A stretch of DNA of 5,376 nt from Gammaproteobacteria bacterium (GTDB taxonomy: Bacteria > Pseudomonadota > Gammaproteobacteria > UBA4575). Below the pieces are notes generated by a model. That model made no database searches and was not told the origin of the DNA. It saw nothing but the letters and a program-made list of their open reading frames with translations. The position numbers were made by a program, and so were the translations under genes. Location of the stretch: NCBI GenBank assembly GCA_027297825.1, contig JAPUHH010000015.1, positions 1 to 5,376 of the forward strand. The letters are read 5' to 3'. Within the stretch, counting starts at the first letter, position 1. Each line of letters starts with the position of its first letter. Below are positions 1-5,376 of the stretch, piece after piece.

Positions 1-2316
1 CCATTGTTTTTCTTCAAGAGTCCACATTCCTCCAGGTAGTTCCCCGTCTTTAATAAAATTATCTACAATATTTTTAAGCATAGTGGAGGTGCTATTTTTA
101 AAATTATTTGCTGGTAATGCATGGCCGAATGCGATTGAGCCGGTACTAAATACTGCACCATTATTTGGTGCGGTAAAGTAAGTTATATCAGCACGTACTC
201 TATAATCTAAACTCCCAACCAAGCCCGCATATGCATAAAGGAGTTCTTCGGTTACGACAACATAGTTATCACTGTGGCCACCCGATGATGCAATGATTTT
301 AGTATGTGGGGGAGTTCCTAGAGAGAGATCGTAGCGATCCAATTCAATTCCCGCCGCACCACCGTAGGCTAAACCCTCGTTTCCGAAAATTTCATCCTCA
401 ATTCCTTCAGTAATCCAAGATGCCATTCTGTGATAACTATCAGGCATTTTGCGAAATGGTGCACATGTCTCAAAGCCCTCGGCAATAAATCCTACTCCTG
501 TGAGTTTTTGAGGAGCACGTCCTCTATTTTTCCACAAGCCACTTTTTTCACCTGTAGTTTGCAGGTAATGTTCGCCTGCTTTTGCCGCCCAAGCCCGCAT
601 TCCTGAATCTAGCTTTCTGACTTCCATACACCAAGGCTCGTCTTCATAAAAACCGACACACCAATAATAACCATTTCCACCCATGTAAATTAGCCGCCCA
701 CCATGTGCAACAAAGTCCTCTTGAGCATCAAGCATTCTTTCAGATACATATTCGGGATGCGTACCTGTCATAACACAATTGTATGGTTCTAACGCACTCA
801 CTCCCTCTCGGTGTAAATCTTCATCTGTAATGATATCGTATTCATAATTACAGGCCTCAAGCCATCCGATAATGGAAAGATCTGCAGGAAATTGCCACGG
901 AAGATTCATACTTGATATGCGATATTTCGGCCGCATGTTAACAATGGGTCTTTTGTATGAACTAAAAGAAACCCCGGCGCCATCTTCATAACTGTCATAG
1001 GTAGACAACCCAAATTCAATGTGCTTATAGATTTCAATATCTATATCTGAAATTACGGGAGGCTGACCAGTCATGGGTTGAATAATTTGTGCATCAAAAC
1101 TTAATTTTTCATTTGCGTATGCCAGGTAACTTGCGGTAGGAACTAAAAAACAAAGTTTCGAATTCGGTTTTACAGGACGAACAAAAAAGACAATATATTC
1201 TTCGCCCAGTCCTCTACCATTGCCTGCTGTTAAGCGAAATGCATAAACTCCGCTTTTAAGATCCATTGGAACCTGCATTGACTTTGTTACTTCCCAGTTA
1301 CAATCCGTAACGGCTTCTGGATGGAATTCAATGCCACCATATTCATTTGGGGCAAGCCTGAAGCAGTCATTTTTGCCAGACCAATTCCATCCCGTTAGAC
1401 AACGAATTGGATGATTTACACCTTTTGCGTTTAATGTATGTGGCCCAACATCAACAACAGTATTGCCTATGCCTTGTTCAGAATATCCTTCTGTGGTGTC
1501 CCAATAGGCCAAGATTGAATCTTGGGGAGGAATATCGCCCGAGCAAACCTTATCCATTTCATCGCGAGAGAGTGGTCGATTACAAATACCGGAACGATCG
1601 ATTTTTCCAAAATACGTATCGTTAACAAACTTTCCTCTTAATTCATGAAAATCCAAGGCGCCTGCAATCATAAACGGGACATCTTTTCTGTTTTTTTGTC
1701 TAAATCGAAAGGTTGTTTGTACATGTGATCGAAAATCATAGGGTACAACCTTCCCAATTAAAGAGTTATATCTATTTAAAACACCTTCTTGATATAACGT
1801 TACCTTTCCACTGTTGCAATCAAAACTTGCACCAACAAAATACCAAACCTTTTTTTGCAAGGGTAATTCGGAAACGACGTAGTCAACTTCTTTTCCATCA
1901 CCAACCCAAAACTCTAGACGTCCTTGTGGATTAATTCCAAGAGCAAACCCCTCATTTGTTCTGGTATCAAATCTACCTAATATAGTTTGTCGAAGACCTT
2001 TGTTGGGCATTGTTGGCCATATGTAACAAAATAACGTAAAACTTTTATCAATACTGAGGTGTTGATCTGGGTCATCAACAACAAGATATGAACCTAATTG
2101 AGTAAATTGCTTTTTTACATCCCAAACACCATTTAATGGGCTTTCATTTTCCTCTTCAATAAATCCTGGCCCATCTAGATGTTCGTCACCATGAATAAGA
2201 CGTACGAATTGAGCATTAGCAGTTTCTGTTCCATCAGCATTCACATGAAAATCAATATTTTCACCCGGTTTTACAGATAATTTATTTGTATATCCAAATA
2301 TTTTGATCTCTGCCAT
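1..2316 (-). CDS. dmfA2: N,N-dimethylformamidase large (beta) subunit, iron-dependent amidohydrolase (3' end outside window)
   Basis: The frame is open for 772 codons from ATG (2316-2314) to the window edge; the known enzyme has about 760 residues, so the protein is probably nearly complete. DMFase hydrolyses N,N-dimethylformamide to dimethylamine and formate in the cytoplasm. Residues 1-80 form an N-terminal beta-rich part. Residues about 88-245 look like a LamG/concanavalin-type sandwich (SFTLFCYIWP, then KKVWYFVGASFD, then GKVTLYQEG). Residues about 340-772 form the catalytic C-terminal domain. The residues I recall as Fe ligands of the Paracoccus enzyme (Y399, Y440, E521) have counterparts at Y400 (ASYLAYANE), Y440 (STYDSYEDG) and E522 (GTHPEYVSERM). 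H520, N548 (MGGNGYYW) and E658 (GIELDRYD) match further active-site residues. There is no signal peptide. A weak GGA at 2327-2325 precedes the start by 8 bases. The substrate may be another small amide. Confidence 0.93.
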   Translation of the reverse strand, partial: MAEIKIFGYTNKLSVKPGENIDFHVNADGTETANAQFVRLIHGDEHLDGPGFIEEENESPLNGVWDVKKQFTQLGSYLVVDDPDQHLSIDKSFTLFCYIWPTMPNKGLRQTILGRFDTRTNEGFALGINPQGRLEFWVGDGKEVDYVVSELPLQKKVWYFVGASFDCNSGKVTLYQEGVLNRYNSLIGKVVPYDFRSHVQTTFRFRQKNRKDVPFMIAGALDFHELRGKFVNDTYFGKIDRSGICNRPLSRDEMDKVCSGDIPPQDSILAYWDTTEGYSEQGIGNTVVDVGPHTLNAKGVNHPIRCLTGWNWSGKNDCFRLAPNEYGGIEFHPEAVTDCNWEVTKSMQVPMDLKSGVYAFRLTAGNGRGLGEEYIVFFVRPVKPNSKLCFLVPTASYLAYANEKLSFDAQIIQPMTGQPPVISDIDIEIYKHIEFGLSTYDSYEDGAGVSFSSYKRPIVNMRPKYRISSMNLPWQFPADLSIIGWLEACNYEYDIITDEDLHREGVSALEPYNCVMTGTHPEYVSERMLDAQEDFVAHGGRLIYMGGNGYYWCVGFYEDEPWCMEVRKLDSGMRAWAAKAGEHYLQTTGEKSGLWKNRGRAPQKLTGVGFIAEGFETCAPFRKMPDSYHRMASWITEGIEDEIFGNEGLAYGGAAGIELDRYDLSLGTPPHTKIIASSGGHSDNYVVVTEELLYAYAGLVGSLDYRVRADITYFTAPNNGAVFSTGSIAFGHALPANNFKNSTSTMLKNIVDNFIKDGELPGGMWTLEEKQW

Positions 2317-2350
2317 TTTATTATTCCAACAATATTATTAATCAACAGCT
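2317..2350 (-). other. Short spacer between small- and large-subunit genes with weak ribosome binding site
   Basis: This 34-base AT-rich spacer holds only a weak TTGGAA sequence, about 8 bases before the large-subunit ATG. No hairpin, terminator or promoter-like pattern is visible, in keeping with co-transcription of both hydrolase subunits. Confidence 0.5.
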
Positions 2351-2716
2351 TCAAGATTCCATCAAGTCACGAACGCGTCTCAAAAAAACACCGTGGTAGG
2401 CATCTTGTATCGTTTCGTATTTTTTATCCTCGACTGAGCGAGGAGGTGTACCTCTTTCGCCCGAGAGCGCAATGATTTTGAAAGTTTTGGATAGCTCATT
2501 ACGTTTAATCGCATATTTACCTTTTTGAGGTGCACATCGAAAGAAGTGTAATAATCTTTCGAGTGCTTCGCTATGTTGGCCTAGAGGTTTTCTTTTATGC
2601 TCCTCAACGACTTCATCACAAACTAAAGTTTTTAGAAACTCACATTGCATTTTATCGAAATACTGACGGTACACGATGTCCTTATCATCTATTTCAATTG
2701 CGTCTTCAGGTAACAT
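2351..2716 (-). CDS. dmfA1: N,N-dimethylformamidase small (alpha) subunit, free copy
   Basis: This 121-residue soluble protein has no signal peptide or membrane segment and resembles in length the roughly 130-residue DMFase small subunit. From memory of the Paracoccus/Alcaligenes family, it keeps the hallmarks: an E-E-H-x-x-x-P-x-G block (38-46), a Ser-x-x-Leu-x-Arg helix running into a Phe-Arg (49-60), P-x-x-x-K-Y-x-I near 63-70, a Ser-Gly-x-Arg-Gly turn (85-89) and the closing DAYHGVFLRR (105-114). It would pair with the large subunit encoded 34 bases downstream, helping build the multimeric hydrolase rather than supplying the iron site. It is about 72% identical to the C-terminus of the fused permease just upstream. 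The ATG start is supported by that alignment (LPED against LPEE), but no clear Shine-Dalgarno sequence precedes it; the 27-base gap is AT-rich. Translation may depend on ribosomes finishing the fusion gene. Confidence 0.9.
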   Translation of the reverse strand: MLPEDAIEIDDKDIVYRQYFDKMQCEFLKTLVCDEVVEEHKRKPLGQHSEALERLLHFFRCAPQKGKYAIKRNELSKTFKIIALSGERGTPPRSVEDKKYETIQDAYHGVFLRRVRDLMES

Positions 2717-3106
2717 GTTTAGTAATAATCAATAATTAATTTTTTATGATTCTAATAAATCATAAATGCGTCTTAAAAATACACCGTGATAGGCGTCTTC
2801 CATGGTTTCGTATTCTTTATCCTCGACTAATCGCGGTGATGTACCCCTAATACCAGAGAACGCTACAATTTTAAAAATTTTAGATTGTCCATCACGTTTA
2901 ATTGCATATTTATCTATTTGAGGGACGCGGCGAAAGTAAAGCAAGAGTCTCTCCAGTGCTTCACTATGTTGCCCAAGAGGCTTATTTTTATGTTCTTCAA
3001 CCACTTCATCACAGACTAACGTTTTGAGATAATCTCTTTGCATCATGTCGAAGCGTCGGTGATAAAGAAAATCTTTATCGTCAGTTTCGGTAGCTTCTTC
3101 GGGTAA
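2351..3106 (-). repeat. Diverged tandem duplication of the DMFase small-subunit coding unit
   Basis: Codons 434-553 plus stop of the permease fusion (3106-2744) and codons 2-121 plus stop of the free gene (2713-2351) align end to end without any insertion or deletion. Both are 120 codons plus a stop, and the repeat period is 393 bases (131 codons). By hand about 86 of 120 residues are identical. This points to a local duplication, with the two copies diverging afterwards in sequence but not in length. An alternative origin is acquisition of a second homologous gene, which the identical length and adjacency make less likely. Confidence 0.75.
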
Positions 3107-4405
3107 TGCCTCACCACCTTTTTCGGTACGACTCGACCTCCATTCTCCCTTCTTTTTATCTCGCCATGCCCAAAACTGTTTTTTCATGCCAAATATGCCA
3201 TTATTCAAAAATAGAACAACGAGTAGCATCAATATTCCTATCATTATGTGTCTAATTGGCCCTAGGCTGATTAAAACATTATTAAGAAAAACAACGATAA
3301 GTGTTCCGGCAACGGCTCCTTCTGCTCTTCCTATCCCTCCAATCGTAAGCATTGCCAGGCCTAAAAGAATGGTATCAAAGCTGAATATTGCATAAGCTAC
3401 CCCTCTGTATTGAGCCGTATAAAACCCCCCAATAAATCCAAGCGCAACAGAAGAAATAAGAAAAACAGTTACTCTAGCTTTTTTGTAGTTAACACCTATT
3501 GCTTCTGCGAATGCTTCTCTTTTTTCTGGTGCCATTTTCAATATCCTGCCAAGCTGTTTCCCATCTACAAATCTGAAAAGGAAAAGTGAAGCAAGCAACA
3601 AAGCGAATGCACCATAGTACGAAACAATGGACTGTGTTAGTGGCGGCCAATCCGAATTTATGTATGTTGAAGCACCGTATAATCCACCGGAGGCGGAACC
3701 AAATTCTTTAGAGGTTACGACATAAACTCTACAGAGTTCATTTAATCCTAGGGTTAGCAGCGCATAATAAAATCCATCTAGACGCATTGCAGGTAATGCA
3801 ATAATTCCTCCAAAAATAAACCCAACTGCCATCCCTATAATAGGTAATGTCCACCAAGGAAATCCTAAATTTATCGACAGCCATGAAGTGCAGAAGGCAG
3901 CAACCCCGACAACAGCATAACTTGCAAGTGAAAAAATACTGGCTGTTCCAATAATTAATGTCCAGCAAACGTTTATTGCAGCAAAAATTCCGAAAATAGC
4001 TCCAGCAGTTAGAAGTGTGTTTTGTAAGCTCGAGGGAAGATACAAAGGAGCTGCGGCTAAAGCCAGCAGGGCAATAACCCAATATATTGGCCTTTTATCT
4101 ACGATTATTTTTTGAGCTTTCAGCGTTTTTCTATTGTATTGGCCTCGCATCAGTAACAATGTTCTTCTTGTTGGCCACCATCTGCGTCTCTGCCAAAGTC
4201 GGCTCCCGTGATTTGCCCATTTATGTATATATTTAAGTCTTCCAACTTTATTCAACGGAACTTTATAGGAGGTGTTTTTATCCCATATAGATCTTGGATC
4301 TTCTACTCGTATGGTTGGAACTTCATAGTTTCGACCCTTTGCTCCCCATACAGCCAACGGGCTTTTCCACGTATAGTGTTCCTTTTTAATATCGCCTGCA
4401 CTCAC
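2744..4405 (-). CDS. livM: LivM-type ABC permease fused to a DMFase small-subunit domain
   Basis: This 553-residue protein has three parts. Residues 1-105 are a hydrophilic extension rich in Arg, Lys and Trp (for example QRRRWWPTRR, 72-81) that I do not recognise. Residues 106-405 are a LivM permease core with about ten hydrophobic segments, the LRLDGFYYALLTLGLNELCR-like stretch near 208-226, EAIGVNYKKA (301-310) and the GGIGRAEGAVAGT signature (356-368). After a very basic linker (about 407-432, MKKQFWAWRDKKKGEW first), residues 434-553 match the neighbouring free small subunit of N,N-dimethylformamidase at about 72% identity by hand alignment with no gaps. The positive-inside rule places this domain in the cytoplasm, where DMFase acts. 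A normal LivM is about 300-430 residues and ends at the linker. The start is GTG, overlapping the livH stop, with AAGG at 4419-4416. The frame is continuous across the junction. I infer a permease that carries a hydrolase subunit as a dock. Confidence 0.9.
   Translation of the reverse strand: MSAGDIKKEHYTWKSPLAVWGAKGRNYEVPTIRVEDPRSIWDKNTSYKVPLNKVGRLKYIHKWANHGSRLWQRRRWWPTRRTLLLMRGQYNRKTLKAQKIIVDKRPIYWVIALLALAAAPLYLPSSLQNTLLTAGAIFGIFAAINVCWTLIIGTASIFSLASYAVVGVAAFCTSWLSINLGFPWWTLPIIGMAVGFIFGGIIALPAMRLDGFYYALLTLGLNELCRVYVVTSKEFGSASGGLYGASTYINSDWPPLTQSIVSYYGAFALLLASLFLFRFVDGKQLGRILKMAPEKREAFAEAIGVNYKKARVTVFLISSVALGFIGGFYTAQYRGVAYAIFSFDTILLGLAMLTIGGIGRAEGAVAGTLIVVFLNNVLISLGPIRHIMIGILMLLVVLFLNNGIFGMKKQFWAWRDKKKGEWRSSRTEKGGEALPEEATETDDKDFLYHRRFDMMQRDYLKTLVCDEVVEEHKNKPLGQHSEALERLLLYFRRVPQIDKYAIKRDGQSKIFKIVAFSGIRGTSPRLVEDKEYETMEDAYHGVFLRRIYDLLES
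3111..3120 (-). promoter_or_regulatory. Shine-Dalgarno-like sequence inside the livM/small-subunit linker
   Basis: AAGGTGGTGA on the minus strand matches the AAGGAGGTGA consensus at nine of ten bases. It lies just before codon 433 (GCA, 3109-3107), which aligns with the ATG start of the free small-subunit paralog. No ATG, GTG or TTG occurs in frame between M407 and M454, so there is no standard start for it to serve. The likely reading is a relic of a formerly separate small-subunit gene that became fused to livM. It is encoded as Lys-Gly-Gly-Glu in the linker, so chance is also possible. Confidence 0.35.
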
Positions 4406-5283
4406 TGTTCTCGCGCCTTATCTAGAATACCAGCGATTCCTCTTGGTTTTATAATTAAGATCGTTATGATCACCAAAAACTGTGTGATTAACACATACTG
4501 TCCGCCTAGCAACCTTGAGGTAAGTGCTTCAGTAATCCCAAGTATAATTGCTGCAATCACTGCACCTTGAACACTTCCAAGTCCACCACATAGCGCAATG
4601 CTTACGCCTTTAATTAAAGGCGTAATTCCACTGAAAGGTGATATATAGTAAGTTTGAGAAAGAAGTACCGATGAAAGACCTGCCAATGCACCGGTTATTG
4701 CCATAACGTAAAACCCGGTTCGTCTTATACCAATACCGACAATGGATGCAGCATGAGGATTCATCATCATGGCCCTAATTTCCAAGCCACGTCTGCTGGA
4801 TTTCATCCAACGTACAACAAAAATTAGCATTATAATCGAACAAACAACAATACCAATTTTATCGGACGTTAAAACGGTTCCTCCAATTGAAATCTTCCAA
4901 TATCCAAATATCTCTGGAAGTGCTTTGTTTTTAGGACCAAACCACCATAACAAAGCTTGTGACCCCATTAAGCTAATCGCAAGCGTTCCAACCATGCCTC
5001 TTAGAGTATAATTTGGCTTATCATGAAGCGGAATAAATACCAACAGGCAAATGATGATGCCGCCGAGAGCGCCAGTTAAAACACCGGCTAATAGTACTAC
5101 CACTGTGTTGTCAGAGAGCATTCGCGACATAAGGTAGGCGCCGTATCCTGCAAATGAAAAAATGAATCCATAACCTAAGTTAAGTAATCCCAGACTCGAC
5201 CATGTAATAGAGACAGCAATTGCAATCAAACCATAGATACAGGCCACAACGATCGCATTAATGAAGATAAATCCTATGTCCAA
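4402..5283 (-). CDS. livH: LivH-type ABC transporter permease (branched-chain amino acid / amide uptake family)
   Basis: This is a 293-residue inner-membrane permease, the usual length for LivH. It would form the translocation channel together with the LivM-type partner encoded next. About eight hydrophobic segments are visible, roughly at residues 5-27, 32-53, 60-84, 96-115, 143-160, 190-212, 222-250 and 264-280. Family signatures are present: LGLLNLGYGF followed by GAYL (31-51), the cytoplasmic loop RRGLEIRAMMMNPHAASIVG (164-183) with the Ala-Gly-rich segment ITGALAGLSSVLL (196-208), and CGGLGSVQGAVIAA near 232-245. The start is TTG, supported by an AAGGA site 10 bases upstream. The stop TGA overlaps the GTG start of the next gene (GTGA), so the two permeases are translationally coupled. 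Members of this family import branched-chain amino acids, urea or short amides. The hydrolase downstream favours an amide-like substrate here, which is inference. Confidence 0.95.
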   Translation of the reverse strand: MDIGFIFINAIVVACIYGLIAIAVSITWSSLGLLNLGYGFIFSFAGYGAYLMSRMLSDNTVVVLLAGVLTGALGGIIICLLVFIPLHDKPNYTLRGMVGTLAISLMGSQALLWWFGPKNKALPEIFGYWKISIGGTVLTSDKIGIVVCSIIMLIFVVRWMKSSRRGLEIRAMMMNPHAASIVGIGIRRTGFYVMAITGALAGLSSVLLSQTYYISPFSGITPLIKGVSIALCGGLGSVQGAVIAAIILGITEALTSRLLGGQYVLITQFLVIITILIIKPRGIAGILDKAREQ

Positions 5284-5293
5284 AAGAAAATAA

Positions 5294-5298
5294 TCCTT
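5294..5298 (-). promoter_or_regulatory. Shine-Dalgarno site for the livH-type gene
   Basis: AAGGA on the minus strand lies 10 bases before a TTG at 5283-5281 and overlaps the TAA stop of the upstream gene (5299-5297). It supports TTG as the true start: the protein then begins MDIGFIFINAI, a normal LivH beginning. There is no ATG or GTG between the upstream stop and this TTG in the frame. Confidence 0.65.
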
Positions 5299-5376
5299 AT
5301 TGCTTTAGATGCATTAATAAAGCTGAAGAAGCCTCGCCTTTTAATTTCCCAGCGTGCATTCCAATCACACGATCTA
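5297..5376 (-). CDS. C-terminal end of a probable ABC transporter ATP-binding protein (partial, 5' end outside window)
   Basis: Only the last 25 residues and a TAA stop (5299-5297) are in the window; the reading frame starts at 5374. The tail contains DRVIGMHAGKLKGE followed by ASSALLMHLKQ. This resembles the segment just after the H-loop in ABC ATPases, where a D-R-hydrophobic stretch is followed by a short loop with Gly and a second Gly-Glu. The position directly upstream of LivH/LivM permease genes on the same strand, with a 13-base gap, supports an ATPase energising the same importer. The tail lacks the usual LivF/LivG ending (a Tyr-Leu-Gly type finish), so I do not assign it to either. 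With so little sequence another protein class cannot be excluded. Confidence 0.6.
   Translation of the reverse strand, partial: DRVIGMHAGKLKGEASSALLMHLKQ

Noticed and set aside
1407..1934. Plus-strand open frames of about 72 codons (1407-1625 and 1713-1934)
   Set aside because: They are antisense to the clearly coding DMFase large subunit and their translations look like low-quality antisense sequence.
2717..2743. AT-rich gap before the free small-subunit gene as a promoter or terminator
   Set aside because: There is no hairpin with a T-run and no convincing -35/-10 pair; in 27 bases of AT-rich DNA any match would be weak.
3119..3157. Eleven-codon mini-frame starting ATG in the linker, in another frame of the minus strand, ending just before the small-subunit domain
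   Set aside because: It is too short, its start overlaps the only purine-rich stretch at an unworkable spacing, and it lies within a continuous coding frame.
3108..3190. Possible sequencing frameshift or lost stop joining two separate genes
   Set aside because: The permease frame runs into the small-subunit domain without interruption, and no ATG, GTG or TTG exists in frame between M407 and M454. If the domain were a separate gene it would have no usable start near its conserved beginning, and M407 has no ribosome binding site. A genuine fusion is the simpler reading, although reads were not seen.
2530..3395. Short plus-strand frames (2530-2739 and 3186-3395)
   Set aside because: They are antisense shadows of the small-subunit gene and the permease.
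3738..4082. 114-codon minus-strand open frame
   Set aside because: It lies wholly within the membrane core of the LivM-type permease in a shifted frame and shows no family signature.
4208..4570. 120-codon plus-strand open frame
   Set aside because: It is antisense to the livH/livM junction, has no ribosome binding site and shows no recognisable protein features.

Overview
The window is a compact stretch of one bacterial operon, all on the minus strand (read from 5376 down to 1), with almost no non-coding DNA. In transcription order it holds: the last 25 codons of what is probably an ABC ATPase (5376-5297); a LivH-type ABC permease (5283-4402); a LivM-type ABC permease with a long extra N-terminus and an extra C-terminal domain (4405-2744); a small stand-alone protein paralogous to that C-terminal domain (2716-2351); and the large (beta) subunit of an N,N-dimethylformamidase (DMFase)-like amidohydrolase (2316 to the window edge, 772 codons, no stop reached). 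Gaps between genes are 13, -4 (overlap), 27 and 34 bases. No RNA gene, CRISPR array, insertion sequence, promoter or terminator was recognised, and no stretch over 300 bases lacks a gene.

The small protein and the C-terminal domain of the LivM permease both look like the small (alpha) subunit of DMFase. That enzyme is a mononuclear-iron amidohydrolase that splits N,N-dimethylformamide to dimethylamine and formate. The large subunit here keeps the residues I recall as iron ligands and active-site residues of the Paracoccus enzyme (Y400, Y440, E522, with H520, N548 and E658). The window therefore reads as an uptake-plus-hydrolysis module: a branched-chain-amino-acid/amide-type ABC importer imports a small amide-like compound, and a DMFase-family enzyme hydrolyses it in the cytoplasm.

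The unusual part is the physical link. One of two DMFase small-subunit paralogs is fused in frame to the cytoplasmic C-terminus of the importer's permease. The other copy follows as a free protein, without a recognisable Shine-Dalgarno site. This suggests that the hydrolase may be docked on its own transporter. The true substrate cannot be read from the sequence.

Organism: a Gram-negative, proteobacterium-like genome of fairly low G+C (about 40% by eye), with tight operon packing and standard code. A marine alpha- or gammaproteobacterium would fit, but this is a weak inference.
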